From: CAWAPD01 sp963783865
GTDB taxonomy: Bacteria > Actinomycetota > Thermoleophilia > UBA2241
Assembly (NCBI GenBank): GCA_963783865.1
Contig: CAWAPD010000001.1
Location: forward strand, 1,054,001-1,118,000
DNA: 64,000 nucleotides
Direction of reading: 5' to 3'
Shown: piece after piece, positions 17,215 to 27,197 of the stretch
Layout: each line of letters starts with the position of its first letter
Numbering within the stretch: position 1 is the stretch's first letter
Notes under the pieces: model-generated
What the model saw: the letters and a program-made list of their open reading frames with translations, nothing else
The model's database searches: none
Told to the model about the DNA's origin: nothing
Program-made: the position numbers and the translations under genes

Positions 17215-20200
17215 CTAGTCCTCGCCCTTTCGGCGCAGCGCGACGATGACGGTGTCGTCCCGAAGCGAGCCCCCGCTGAACGCCAGCACCCTCTCGAGCA
17301 GCGCTTCGGGTAGGGCTGCCAGGTCGACATCGTGCAGCCCCCGGAGAGCGCGAAGGAGGCGCCGCTCGCCGAACAGCTCGCGGCTGCGGCGAGCCTCAGT
17401 GACGCCATCGGTGTAGAGCACGAGGACGTCGCCGGCGTCGAGCGTCGTCCGGCGCCGCTCGAACGAGGTGGGCATGAAGGCGCCCAGCACTCCCGCCCGG
17501 CCCGAGGGGAGCGAGCGGCAGCGCAACGTGCGGCCCTTGCGGACGACCGCCGGCGGATGGCCGGCCACGGCGTAGTCGAGCCTCCCCGTCGCGACGTCGA
17601 GCATGCCGAAGAAGGCGGTCGCGAACATCCCCACCTCGAGCGACCGATGCAGGAGCGCGTTCACCTGGTCGAGCACGCGCCCCGGGTCTCGCCCCGCATA
17701 CGCGTAGGCCCGGATCCCGTCGCGCGCGAGCGTGGTCACGCGAGCGGCTTCGAGGCCCTTGCCCGACACGTCGCCGACGACGATGCCCACGAGCCCAGGG
17801 CTCACCTCGAAGACGTCGTAGAAGTCGCCGCCGACTTCGGCCACGCTCGCCGCCGGGCGGTACAGCCAGGCGACCTCCAGGCCCTCCACTTGGTCGGGCG
17901 GCGAAAGGACCGCCTGCTGCAGGGTGTCGGCGATCAGGTGCTCGCGCTCGTAGAGACGGGCGTTCTCGAGCGCCAGGGTGACGACCTCCATCAGCCGGGT
18001 GGCGAACACGACCTGCGCGGGCGAGAACGGCCGCGCCTCCTTGCGGCGATGGAAGATCAGGGCGCCGACGGTCGCGCCCTGGGCGAGCAACGGGACGACC
18101 ATCAGCGACCGGATGCCGAGGCTGGCCATGCGGGCCGGATCGACGCGCTCGTCGCTGGCAACGTCGTCGACCACCACGAGCTCGCGCCCGGTGGCCGCGA
18201 GCACGGCCAGCTCCAGCCGCTGGTCGCTGAGGACGCTCGCACGCCGCCTGGGGAAGCGGCCGAAGAAGTCCCTGATCTCCCAGCCGTCGTCGCGCCGGAG
18301 CGTGAGGCTGGCGGTGTCCACCTGGAGCGCCGTGGCGGAGGCGTCGAGCAACCTTGCCAGGATCTCGTCGAACTCCAGCGTGGCGCTGATCGTGGTGCCG
18401 ATCTCGCCCAGTGCCGAGTTCAGGCGCTCGTGCTCTATCTCCTCGGCGACGTCCTCGGTGATAACCACGACGCGGGCCACCGCCCCATCCTCGGCCATGA
18501 CCGGCACGGCCGTCATGCGCACGCTCGTCATCAACCCGTCCAGGCGTCTGATGTCCAAGACCCGTTCGACGCGCTCGCCCGTGAGCAGTGCCCGTGCCGG
18601 TGGCCAGTCCTCCGGCCTCAGCTTGTCCCTGGAGCCGCGGTCGAAGCCCTCCAGGGCCAGGAACTCCTCGAACGATCGCGACCGGGGACGCTCGTCGCCC
18701 CAGATGCGGCCGTTGGCGGCGTTGATCTCCAGCACGTTGCCGTCCGGGCCGACGAGCGCCACTCCGACGGGGATGTCCTCGATGATCTCCCTGAGCCGGC
18801 CGCGTTCGGCGTCGATCTCCTGAAGGAGCCGCGCGCGCGCCTCTTCGGCCTCCTTGCGCCCGGTGACGTCGAGCACCTGGGACAGGACGGAGACGACGTT
18901 GCCGTCGGCGTCGTAGATGGCCGAGTCGTACCACTCGCACCAGATGACCGAGCCGTCCTTGCGGTAGTTGCGGTTCAGGTTGAAGCTGCGACCCGTGCCC
19001 GTGGTCAGCCGGTTCGACTCTTCGTCGACCGCCGGAACGTCCTGCTCGTAGACCCAATGGATCTCGTCGATCGTCTTGCCCAGCACCTCGTCGGGCTGCC
19101 ACCCGAACATGCGCTTCGCCTCGTCCGACCACCGTGTGATGCGGAACTCGGAGTCGAACTCGATCACCGCCAGCGGTGAGTTGACCATATGGGAGTCGAG
19201 CCGTTGGGTGGCCTGTGTGAGCCGCCGGTCGGCGCGGCGTTGCTCCAGCGCCTGCTCAACGGCGCGGGCCAGCCCTTCGAGCATCCGCAGGTCGTCGTCG
19301 TCGTAGCCGCCGGGCTTGTTGGCGACGGCGATCATGCCGTCGACACGCCGACCGACGGCGAGCGGCACGCCGAGGAAGCTGGTCAGGGGCGGATGGCCGG
19401 CGGGCACGCCGATGCTGTCGGGGTGGTTCGCCGGCTCGTTCGTGTAGTAGCCGCGGCCGGAGTCGACGACGCGTCCGTAGAGACCGTGGATCGCGAAGGG
19501 GTCCAGTGACCGCACGTGCCCCGTCTGGTCGGTCATCGTGCAGGCGCTCCAGCCCGGGTCGCTGATCGCGAGGTCCCTGAGGGTCCCCTGGGCGTCGAGC
19601 TCACCGATGAATCCGAAAGCGCTGCTCGTGAGACGTTCCACGACGGCAAGGCACGCCTTTGCGAGCTCTTTGTCGCTCCCGGGGGCGAGCGCCGCGTCGA
19701 GGACCGTGTTGACACCCTCGAGCAGCCGCGTCCGTTGCTTCAGGGTCTTCTCGGCCTGCTTGCGCTCGCTGATGTCGAAGAACACGACGGCGACGTACCC
19801 CGGCTCGGTCCGGTAGGCGCTGACCTCGAACCACCTGTCCAGCGGGCCAAAGCGGGCTTCGAAGTGGTCCGGCGTGCCGTCGAGCGCCACCTTGCCGTAG
19901 CGTTCGAACCACTCCGTCTCGGCGTCCGGGAAGAGCTCCAGCGTCGTGTGACCCACGATATCCTCGGCCTTGAGCCCCGTCTGCCGCTCGAACGCGGGGT
20001 TGACGGCGACGTAGCGCAGGTCGACCGGGTGGCCGTCCTCGTCGAAGATGAGCTCGTCGAGTGAGAAGCCCTCCTCCATGGTCTCGAACAGCACGCCGAA
20101 CCGCGCTTCGCTCTCGCGCAGCGCGATCTCCGCCTCCCGGCGCGCCGAGACGTCGCTGAAGAGGATGGAGATGCCGTCGGCCGTCGGGTAGGCGTGGATC

Positions 20201-23200
20201 TCGAGCGAGGTCTGCAGCGGACGCGACCACACCTCGAACGTGTCGGGCGTGCGCTCGGCCATGACCCGGCGATAGTGCGGCCAGCCGTCCATGTCGGGGA
20301 AGAGCTCTTCCATCGACCGGCCGAGCAGCTCGGCCTCCGGCCGCCCCAGCATCTCGACCGCGCGCCGGTTCAGCACCGTGTACCGCCACGCCCGATCGAC
20401 CGCGACGAACCCGTCGGTCATGCTGTCCATGACGTCCGACAGGTGAGCGGCGGTCGCGCTCACCTCGCCGAGCAGCTGCGCGTTCTCCATTCCGAGGGCG
20501 ACCTCGGCCGCGATCGAGTCGAGGAACGCGGTCTCCTCCTCATCGAACTCGTGGGGCTCGGCCCACGCCAGCGCCAGGGTACCGATCGTGGTCCCGCGCG
20601 CCACGAGCGGCAGCGACGCCCCCGCACGCTGGCCCAGCGAGAGTGTGAACGCAGCTCCCTCTTGCGACAGCGACCGGTCGGATGGGACGTCGCGCACGTA
20701 GGCCGGACGGTTCGTCCGGAACACCACCGCGCTGGCGCCGGGGCCGGTGATGTCGATGGGGCCGAAGTGCCGGTCCACATAGTCTTGCGAGACGCCCCCG
20801 AGCGCGAGGGGGACGAGTCGCAGCCGGTCTTCGGACGGGACGAGCACGAACGCCGACTTCGTCCCGAGTCCCTCCATGATGATGTCGACCTGGCGCCGTG
20901 CCTTCCCGCGCTGATCGAGCACGGCGAGGCCGGCGTCGGCGACCTTCTTGAGAAGCAGCGTCCGCTCGCCGCGGACCGTCTCCAGGCGCCGTGCCCGCGT
21001 CTCGGTGTCGAGCAGTCGAGCGGTCTCCTGGGACAGCCTCGCGTTGTCGATCGCCACCCCCACCTGGCCGGCGACGGCTTGGACCAGCGCCACCTCCCTG
21101 TCGGTGAAGGGCTGCCGTTCGCCAGGCGCGTCGATCGTGATCGTGGCGACGACCCGGCCGCGTGCGACGACCGGCGCTGCCAGCGCGAAGCGTAGGCGCC
21201 GCTCGGCGATCAGTGCTCGCACGCCGGGGTCTCGCGACCGGGCGTAGTCGATCAGCACGTGCTGCTTCGTCTTCAGCATTTTGCGGCCCGCGGACGACAT
21301 CTGGCCGAGGCGCAGCGTGGACCGGGGCATCGGGTGCGCGCCCTTTGACGCCATGGTCGTGTGTGTCTTGCGTTCGTCGTCCCACAGCCCGATGGTCACG
21401 CGGCTGTGGTCGATCGCTCCGAGAAGGACGGTAGCGAGGCGGTCGAGCATGAGCTCGGGGTCCGCCCATCGCGACACGACGGTCGCGGCCTCGAGCAGGA
21501 TGTGCGTGAAGCGCAGGTCTCGCCGTGCCTGGCGCTTGGCTTCTCGCTGTGTCTCGTAGGCGTGCGCGTTGCTCAGCGCCGCGGACATCGCGGTCGCCAT
21601 GCGGCCCGCGGAGTGGCGATCGCTGTCGTCGAACTTCCGTGGGGTATCGTACGCAAGGGCGAGCACGTGCGTGACCCTGCCGTCGACGACGAGCGGCAGG
21701 AGCTGGAACGCGCGCAGCCCGTACGGCCCCACGAAGTCGTGGTTGGCGCGCGGATCGGTCGCGCAGTCGGCGATGAGGACGGGCCGTCGTCGTCTCGCGG
21801 CCAGGGCGAACGCCGGGAAGAACTCCGCGTCCTTCGGCTTGCCGACCAGGCCACGGCGCACATTGCGCACGTGGGTGATCGTGAGGCGGTCCCCATCCAC
21901 CTGGACGACCAGCGACTTGTCGGCGCCGGCGACCTCGGACACCTCACCGACGAGACGGACGACGACGTCGTCGACGGTGACCGTGGCCAGGAGGATCTCG
22001 TTGATCGTGCTCAGCGTATCGGCCGTGCGTGCGGCCCGCGCTTCGGCGGCGATGAGACGCTCGCGCTCGGCCTCGAGGCGCTTGCGCTCGGAGATGTCGG
22101 TCACGAAGGAGCGGAAGTACGCGAGGTGGCCGTCGTCGCCGAAGACCGGCTGCACGTAGAGCTCGATGGGCACTCGCGTGCCGTCTTTGCGCCGGTACTC
22201 CTTCTGGTAGCGCACGGAGCGGCGTTCCTCGACGGCAGTCACCAGGAACGCCGCCTCGGCCTCTCTCCACTCGGGCGGGGTGAGGTCCGTCGCCCAGGTG
22301 AGGCCGGGCTCCTCGAGCTCGGTGCGGCTGTAGCCGGTCAGGTCGGCGAACGCCTGGTTGAACAAGATCAGGCGGCCGTCCGGGGCGCCGGCGCCGAAGG
22401 GCACGTCGGCGCGTTCGATCACGTCGGCCAGGAACGCGAGGCGCTCGCCGCGGCGCTCCAGCTCCTCGAGCAACTGCTCGCGCTCGATCTCGACGCGCTT
22501 GCGTTCGTTGATCACGCGCATGTAGACGCTGATCCCCGTCGACGTGGGGTAGACGCGGACCTCGTGCCAGTCGCCGCTCACCGGGGACAGGGTCTCCGCG
22601 ACCGAGGGCTTGCCGAACTCCATCGCCTCGCGGAACAGCCGCTCGTTGGGGCTGTCGGAGAAGGCCGGGAACAGCTCGAACGGCGTGTGTCCCGCGATGT
22701 CGGCGAGCCCCGCAACGCCGAGGCCGGCGGCCATTCCGAGTGCGACGTTGTTCAGGTACGTGAAACGGTACTCCCAGTCGAGCGCGTAGAAGGCCTCGTC
22801 GATCTCCTCGAGGACGGCGTGGCGGCGCTCGGCGTCGCGGGCCGCCGGTCCAGCCTCTCCGGGCGAGCCCAAGGCGGTGTCGACGCGGCGGTCGTCGCAG
22901 CGAGGCGACGCGGCGATCGACATGCGCACCTCGAGGCCGTGGTCGTCGCGCAGGTCCAGCGTGTCAGTGAGCGTCGCCAGGATGAACAGCCCTCTCCCGT
23001 GGTCGAGCGAAAGATCGGGCTTCGTCGAGGGGTCGAACTTCGCGACGTCGAACCCGCGACCACGGTCCTTGACGATGGCTCTGAGGTCGCCGTCGACGAA
23101 CTCCAGGCCGACGTCGATGTTGTCGCTGACGCCGCCGTGGAGGATCGCGTTGGTGCAGGCTTCGTCGACGCAGACGACGACGTCGTCGATCAGGTCGTCG

Positions 23201-23328
23201 TCGCTGCAGTACTGGCGCAGGTAGTCGCGGATGCGCTCGCGGGCACGCAGCAGGCGCGCCGCGTCCGGGGGGATGCGGAACCGCAGGCGCGGGGGTCCCG
23301 TTCGAGGACGTCTCTCACGTTGTGGCAT
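17215..23328 (-). CDS. 2037-residue HATPase/PAS/GAF/SpoIIE signalling protein
   Basis: An uninterrupted 2037-residue protein starting at ATG 23328 with GAGGT upstream. Approximate order: RsbW-like HATPase at 15-138 (VCVDEACTNAILHGG, GRGFD, GRGLF), PAS at 170-290 and 300-420, three GAF at 440-970, PAS at 975-1200, GAF at 1210-1380, PAS at 1385-1630, GAF at 1645-1795, and a PP2C/SpoIIE phosphatase at 1810-2037 (GGDFYDVFEVSPG, VGDVSGKGLEAARV, YTDGVTEAR). There are no transmembrane helices. An anti-sigma-type kinase and a SpoIIE phosphatase sit at opposite ends of one chain, joined by about ten sensory modules. It probably controls a partner-switching pathway acting on anti-sigma-factor antagonists. 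The N terminus is paralogous to the protein starting at 51734. It ends with TAG. Confidence 0.9.
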   Translation of the reverse strand: MPQRERRPRTGPPRLRFRIPPDAARLLRARERIRDYLRQYCSDDDLIDDVVVCVDEACTNAILHGGVSDNIDVGLEFVDGDLRAIVKDRGRGFDVAKFDPSTKPDLSLDHGRGLFILATLTDTLDLRDDHGLEVRMSIAASPRCDDRRVDTALGSPGEAGPAARDAERRHAVLEEIDEAFYALDWEYRFTYLNNVALGMAAGLGVAGLADIAGHTPFELFPAFSDSPNERLFREAMEFGKPSVAETLSPVSGDWHEVRVYPTSTGISVYMRVINERKRVEIEREQLLEELERRGERLAFLADVIERADVPFGAGAPDGRLILFNQAFADLTGYSRTELEEPGLTWATDLTPPEWREAEAAFLVTAVEERRSVRYQKEYRRKDGTRVPIELYVQPVFGDDGHLAYFRSFVTDISERKRLEAERERLIAAEARAARTADTLSTINEILLATVTVDDVVVRLVGEVSEVAGADKSLVVQVDGDRLTITHVRNVRRGLVGKPKDAEFFPAFALAARRRRPVLIADCATDPRANHDFVGPYGLRAFQLLPLVVDGRVTHVLALAYDTPRKFDDSDRHSAGRMATAMSAALSNAHAYETQREAKRQARRDLRFTHILLEAATVVSRWADPELMLDRLATVLLGAIDHSRVTIGLWDDERKTHTTMASKGAHPMPRSTLRLGQMSSAGRKMLKTKQHVLIDYARSRDPGVRALIAERRLRFALAAPVVARGRVVATITIDAPGERQPFTDREVALVQAVAGQVGVAIDNARLSQETARLLDTETRARRLETVRGERTLLLKKVADAGLAVLDQRGKARRQVDIIMEGLGTKSAFVLVPSEDRLRLVPLALGGVSQDYVDRHFGPIDITGPGASAVVFRTNRPAYVRDVPSDRSLSQEGAAFTLSLGQRAGASLPLVARGTTIGTLALAWAEPHEFDEEETAFLDSIAAEVALGMENAQLLGEVSATAAHLSDVMDSMTDGFVAVDRAWRYTVLNRRAVEMLGRPEAELLGRSMEELFPDMDGWPHYRRVMAERTPDTFEVWSRPLQTSLEIHAYPTADGISILFSDVSARREAEIALRESEARFGVLFETMEEGFSLDELIFDEDGHPVDLRYVAVNPAFERQTGLKAEDIVGHTTLELFPDAETEWFERYGKVALDGTPDHFEARFGPLDRWFEVSAYRTEPGYVAVVFFDISERKQAEKTLKQRTRLLEGVNTVLDAALAPGSDKELAKACLAVVERLTSSAFGFIGELDAQGTLRDLAISDPGWSACTMTDQTGHVRSLDPFAIHGLYGRVVDSGRGYYTNEPANHPDSIGVPAGHPPLTSFLGVPLAVGRRVDGMIAVANKPGGYDDDDLRMLEGLARAVEQALEQRRADRRLTQATQRLDSHMVNSPLAVIEFDSEFRITRWSDEAKRMFGWQPDEVLGKTIDEIHWVYEQDVPAVDEESNRLTTGTGRSFNLNRNYRKDGSVIWCEWYDSAIYDADGNVVSVLSQVLDVTGRKEAEEARARLLQEIDAERGRLREIIEDIPVGVALVGPDGNVLEINAANGRIWGDERPRSRSFEEFLALEGFDRGSRDKLRPEDWPPARALLTGERVERVLDIRRLDGLMTSVRMTAVPVMAEDGAVARVVVITEDVAEEIEHERLNSALGEIGTTISATLEFDEILARLLDASATALQVDTASLTLRRDDGWEIRDFFGRFPRRRASVLSDQRLELAVLAATGRELVVVDDVASDERVDPARMASLGIRSLMVVPLLAQGATVGALIFHRRKEARPFSPAQVVFATRLMEVVTLALENARLYEREHLIADTLQQAVLSPPDQVEGLEVAWLYRPAASVAEVGGDFYDVFEVSPGLVGIVVGDVSGKGLEAARVTTLARDGIRAYAYAGRDPGRVLDQVNALLHRSLEVGMFATAFFGMLDVATGRLDYAVAGHPPAVVRKGRTLRCRSLPSGRAGVLGAFMPTSFERRRTTLDAGDVLVLYTDGVTEARRSRELFGERRLLRALRGLHDVDLAALPEALLERVLAFSGGSLRDDTVIVALRRKGED

Positions 23329-23427
23329 GCGACCTCGCGAGGCTGGTCTACGACCGACGTGGCACCTGATGGTACTCCACGAGGCGGCCCCAGTGGGGTC
23401 GCAGTCGTGAAAAGGGCCGACCGGCCG

Positions 23428-24066
23428 CTATCGCGGGGGTCGCCGTGCGTCCGATCCCGCGAGAGGTATCAGGCCGCACGACGATCCCCATTTGTCGCCG
23501 GCCTCGCGCTCGAGGCGGAGCATGACGACGCCCCCGCGGTCGCCGAACACCGCCAGGCAGTCGGTCAGTTGCGACATGAGGAAGAGCCCGCGCCCGTTCT
23601 CGAGCATGGGGTCAGGCGGCCACGACGACGACAGGGTGCGCACATCGGCGTCGAAGCTGCGGCCGGTGTCGAGGACGATGGCGGTCACCCGCTTGGCGGT
23701 CACGCGAAGGTGGATCCAGACGCGGTGCCACGTGCCACTGTGGCTGATGGCGTTGATCACGGCTTCGTTCAGGGCGGAGACGAAGTCGGTCAGGTCGTCG
23801 CCGGCCAGGTCGTGGGCAAGGAACTCCGAGGCTGCGGAACGCGCGCCAGCAAGGCCTTCACGAGTCGGCTGCAGGCTCAGACACAAGACGACTTCATGGT
23901 TCGCGTCGATAGTGGTGACCTTGTTCCCAGCGGACGGCGGTCCCACGCCGAGTTCGTCGGCCCCTGTCGCTGCCACAACGGCCGCAAAGCTTCGTGCGGC
24001 CCGCCGTGGGAGAGAATCCGACAGGCGCGCTTGGAGATCGAGGACGGCATCGTGAGCAAAGGACAA
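23428..24066 (-). CDS. HATPase anti-sigma-factor-like serine kinase
   Basis: Up to 212 residues. The listed start is TTG 24066, and the true start may be an internal GTG such as 23976 or 23946, because the first 50 residues look non-conserved. The rest is a single RsbW/SpoIIAB-type ATPase: ALNEAVINAISHSG (N box), AIVLDTGRSFDAD (G1), LENGRGLFLMSQLTD (G2). It probably binds and inhibits a sigma factor or phosphorylates an antagonist. It lies 99 bases upstream of the 2037-residue sensor on the same strand, so the two are likely one operon. It overlaps the start of the divergent cheB-like gene if the long start is right. Confidence 0.75.
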   Translation of the reverse strand: MSFAHDAVLDLQARLSDSLPRRAARSFAAVVAATGADELGVGPPSAGNKVTTIDANHEVVLCLSLQPTREGLAGARSAASEFLAHDLAGDDLTDFVSALNEAVINAISHSGTWHRVWIHLRVTAKRVTAIVLDTGRSFDADVRTLSSSWPPDPMLENGRGLFLMSQLTDCLAVFGDRGGVVMLRLEREAGDKWGSSCGLIPLAGSDARRPPR

Positions 24067-24774
24067 GACACGCCGGCTGGAAGGAGCCGCGTACCGTCAC
24101 GCCGGCGCGCGTCCGGGCGGCCGCCGGCGGCGTCCTTCCCGGTCGTCGGCATCGGCGCCTCGGCGGGCGGGGTCGAAGCCGTGGGCGCGCTGCTCGCCGC
24201 TCTGCCCTCGCACACGGGCATGGCTTACGTCGTGGTCCAGCACCTGTCGCCGTCGCACGAGACCATCCTGCCCGAGATCCTCGCGCGGTCGACCGCCATG
24301 CCCGTGGTGCTCGCCGGCAACGAGATGGAGATCGCCCCCGACTGCGTCTACGTCATCCCCCCCGGAAAGGACCTGAGCATCTTCCACGGCCGCCTCAACC
24401 TGATGGAGCGGGTCGATACCTCGGGCAGGCATCTCCCGATCGACTACTTCCTGCGGTCGCTGGCGACCGAGCTGGGACGCCAGGCCCTGGCCGTGATCCT
24501 GTCGGGCACCGGCTCCGACGGCACGGCGGGGGCGATGGCCGTCAAGTCCGAAGGCGGGATCACGTTCGCGCAGGACCCCTCGGGGGCGGCCTACGCAGGC
24601 ATGCCGTCGGCTGCGATCGCGGCCAAGGCCGCCGACATCGTCGGCGACCCCGCCGCGATCGCAGCCGAGATCGTCCGGCTCGGCCGCGCGCGGTACCTCA
24701 AGTCCGGGCAGGCCGTCGAGCTCCAGATGGACGAGGCGGTCGCGACCGAAGACGAGGCAAGGCGGGATGACCCA
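24052..24774 (+). CDS. CheB methylesterase segment of the split fusion
   Basis: Segment 1 runs from GTG 24052 to the frameshift near 24771. The CheB domain starts PVVGIGASAGGVEAVGALL, with the catalytic Ser of GASAGG, the His of VVQHLSPSHE and the Asp of GTGSDGTAGA. There is no N-terminal receiver domain, as usual in CheB-CheR fusions. It would deamidate or demethylate glutamyl residues. The frame read without correction runs on to 24888. Confidence 0.7.
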
Positions 24775-24776
24775 GA

Positions 24777-25640
24777 GTGTTCGTGCTGCTGCGAAGCGTC
24801 TTCGGGGTCGACTTCAGCGCCTATCGCCCCAGCACCGTGCGCCGGCGCGTCGAACGGCGTATCGCGCTGCACCGCCTCGACTCCGTGAAGGAGTACGTCG
24901 ACTTCCTGCGCGAGCATCCCGCCGAGGTCGAGGACCTCTACTACGACATCCTCATCCGCGTGACCGAGTTCTTCCGCGAGCCCGACGTCTACGAACGGCT
25001 GCTCGACACCGTCTTCCCGAGGATCCTCGAAGGGAAGACTGGCGACGAGCCGGTCCGCGTGTGGGTGCCCGGCTGCGCGACCGGCGAGGAGCCCTACTCG
25101 ATCGCGATGGTCCTTCTGAGGGCGCTCAAGCGCACGGGCCGCGAGACGCCGATCAAGCTCTTCGCCACCGACGTCAGCGAGCGCGACATCGATCTCGCCC
25201 GCGCCGGTGTCTATGCGGAGACCAAGCTGGACGGCGTGCCCGAAGCGTACCGGCACTACTTCGCCAGACTGGATGCCGGCTATCAGGTCAGTCTCCCTGG
25301 TGCGCGACCTCTGCGTGTTCGCCCGGCACGACGTGACCAGCGACCCGCCCTTCTCGGGCCTCGACCTGGTGAGCTGCCGCAACCTGCTGATCTACCTGGG
25401 GCCGGCCGCGCAGGAGAAGGTGATCCCGCTGTTCCACTACGCCCTGCGCCCCAAGGGCTACCTGGTGCTCGGCACGGCGGAGTCCGTCGGGGCGTCGCGC
25501 CGGCTGTTCAGCCCCCTCGGCAAGAGCGAGAAGATCTTCGTCAAGAAGCCGGTCGCCTCGCGACTCCCGCCGGCGGTCTTCGCCCACGCCCATCCCCTGG
25601 CGGCCGAGTCCGCCGGCCGCGACTTCACCGACGCGTCTGA
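24777..25640 (+). CDS. CheR methyltransferase segment of the split fusion
   Basis: Segment 2 is the CheR domain: FSAYRPSTVRRRVERRIALH (helical N-terminal domain), then the SAM motif RVWVPGCATGEEPYSIAM and LFATDVSERDIDLARAG. After about 25290 the domain continues one frame over, from VRDLCVFARHDV through SCRNLLIYL and LGTAESVG. The uncorrected frame to 25640 therefore has a false C terminus. It methylates glutamate using SAM. Confidence 0.65.
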   Translation: MFVLLRSVFGVDFSAYRPSTVRRRVERRIALHRLDSVKEYVDFLREHPAEVEDLYYDILIRVTEFFREPDVYERLLDTVFPRILEGKTGDEPVRVWVPGCATGEEPYSIAMVLLRALKRTGRETPIKLFATDVSERDIDLARAGVYAETKLDGVPEAYRHYFARLDAGYQVSLPGARPLRVRPARRDQRPALLGPRPGELPQPADLPGAGRAGEGDPAVPLRPAPQGLPGARHGGVRRGVAPAVQPPRQEREDLRQEAGRLATPAGGLRPRPSPGGRVRRPRLHRRV

Positions 25641-26515
25641 TCGAGCGGCGGTTCGACCCTCAGCGCGCCGCCGAGGACATCCTCCTCAGCAGGTACTCGC
25701 CGCCGAGCGTCGTGATCGACGACAGCTTCGACGTGGTGCAGTTCAGGGGCGGCACCGATCGCTTCCTGCGTCATGCCAGCGGGCGCGCCAGCCTCAATCT
25801 TCTCGAGCTGGCGCGCGAGGGTCTCGCCGGAGACTTGCGCACCATCGTCGAGCATGCGGGCCGCACCGGGGTCGCGCTCACCCGCCGCGCCCGCTTCCGC
25901 GACGAGGACGGCATGGCCGAGGTGAAGCTCCACGTCGCGCCCATCGCCGCGCCCGACGGCGCCCGCTACTTCCTCGTCCTCTTCGAGTCGCCGGACGGCG
26001 GCCTCGATGCGGGGGAGACGGCCGACGACGCGTCCGTCTCCGTCGAGCGGCCCGCGACCGACGAGGGCGTGCAGGCGGCTGAAATGCGCGGCGAGCTCGA
26101 GGCCACGCGCAGCCACATGATGGCGCTGGTCGACGAGAAGGAGGCGGCGCTCGAGGAGCTGCGCGCGGCCAACGAGGAGATCCAGTCCAGCAACGAGGAG
26201 CTGCAGTCGATCAACGAGGAACTCGAGACGGCCAAGGAGGAGCTGCAGTCGACCAACGAGGAGCTGCGCACCGTCAACGAGGAGCTCGAGCATCGCAACC
26301 GGCAACTGACCCTCGTCCAACGACGACCTCAACAACCTGCTGCGTGCCGCCGACCTGCCGACGATCATGATCGGTCGCGACCTGCGCATCCGTCGCTTCA
26401 CGCCGGGGAGCGAGCGCGTCATGAACCTGGTGCCGGCCGATATCGGCCGGCCGATCTCCGATATCGCCACGCGCCTCGACGTGCCAGACCTGAAGGGGCT
26501 GCTCGAACGACGTGA
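25637..26515 (+). CDS. Coiled-coil/PAS segment of the split fusion
   Basis: Segment 3, from about 25637 to 26317, holds a PAS-like region (VVIDDSFDVVQFRG) and a long coiled coil with repeated units such as NEELQSINEELETAKEEL, the signature linker of CheB-CheR fusions. After about 26317 the protein continues in another frame with DLPTIMIGRDLRIRRFTPG (PAS) up to about 26505. Confidence 0.6.
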   Translation: MIERRFDPQRAAEDILLSRYSPPSVVIDDSFDVVQFRGGTDRFLRHASGRASLNLLELAREGLAGDLRTIVEHAGRTGVALTRRARFRDEDGMAEVKLHVAPIAAPDGARYFLVLFESPDGGLDAGETADDASVSVERPATDEGVQAAEMRGELEATRSHMMALVDEKEAALEELRAANEEIQSSNEELQSINEELETAKEELQSTNEELRTVNEELEHRNRQLTLVQRRPQQPAACRRPADDHDRSRPAHPSLHAGERARHEPGAGRYRPADLRYRHAPRRARPEGAARTT

Positions 26516-27162
26516 TCGAGAACATGGCGACGCGGGATCTCGAGCTGCGCGACGCCAGCGGCCGCTGGTGCACGATGCGCGTACGGCCGTATCAGACGCA
26601 GGACAACCGCATCGAGGGCGCCGTCATCACCCTGATCGACGTCCACGAGCTGCACACCTCCCTGGCCCAGGTCGAGCAGGCGGCCCGCTTCAGCGAAGGG
26701 CTCAACGCCGTCCTGGCCGCTCTCGAGCCCGGCGCGCCCGATGCCGGCATGCCCGGGGTGCTGGCCGAGGCGGCTCGCGTGATCGAGGCCGACGTCGCGG
26801 TCGTGTGGAAGCGCGAAGACAAGGGATGGCGGACTCTCTACGGCGCCGGACTGCCACAGCGAGAGCGCGCGTCCCTGGTCGCCGCCGAGGATCTGCCCCA
26901 GGCGGCGCTGGCGCTGCGCAGCCGTGGCCCCGTCGTCCTTCGCGCGCCCGATGTTGTCGCGTCGGCCGACGGGCCCAGGCCGACACGATTCGAGCTCAGG
27001 CCCCTCGTGGTCGCGCCCCTGCTCGTCGGCGACGAGGTCCTCGGGGTGCTCACCTTCGAGTGGCACGACAGCGCTCACCAGGTCGACGACGGCCACGCCG
27101 ACTTCGCCGCCAAGGTGGCGTCGCTGATCGCCCTTGCGCTCCTGGCCGGACAAGGCGCGTAG
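26512..27162 (+). CDS. PAS-end and GAF segment of the split fusion
   Basis: Segment 4, 216 residues if started at 26512, begins inside the second PAS domain (DLELRDASGRWCTMRVRPY, then AVITLIDVHEL). It ends with a GAF domain (LAEAARVIEADVAVVWKRE to ALLAGQGA). No ribosome binding site precedes 26512, so independent translation is unlikely. It ends with TAG. Confidence 0.6.
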   Translation: MIENMATRDLELRDASGRWCTMRVRPYQTQDNRIEGAVITLIDVHELHTSLAQVEQAARFSEGLNAVLAALEPGAPDAGMPGVLAEAARVIEADVAVVWKREDKGWRTLYGAGLPQRERASLVAAEDLPQAALALRSRGPVVLRAPDVVASADGPRPTRFELRPLVVAPLLVGDEVLGVLTFEWHDSAHQVDDGHADFAAKVASLIALALLAGQGA

Positions 27163-27197
27163 GCCTTCCCTCCAGCTGTCGAGAAGAGAGGACCGGC

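Larger units (their letters stand above)
24052..27162 (+). pseudogene. CheB-CheR-PAS-GAF fusion split by five frameshifts
   Basis: Read across frames, this stretch encodes one protein of about 1035 residues: CheB methylesterase, CheR methyltransferase, a coiled coil built on repeated NEELQS units, PAS-like segments, and a C-terminal GAF. Frameshifts lie near 24771 (base missing in a C run), 25290, 25636 (extra T), 26317 (extra C) and 26505 (extra G). Each restores a continuous family-like alignment when one base is added or removed, and no residues are lost. Conserved motifs survive in every segment, which speaks against old decay. Such fusions modify chemoreceptor-like partners or act in stress signalling. 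It starts at GTG 24052, divergent from the HATPase gene, and ends with TAG. Confidence 0.75.

Noticed and set aside
21361..24051. Long open frame on the plus strand opposite the 2037-residue gene
   Set aside because: It is antisense to a well-supported gene, has repetitive low-information sequence and no start signal; only its continuation after 24052 is coding (CheB).
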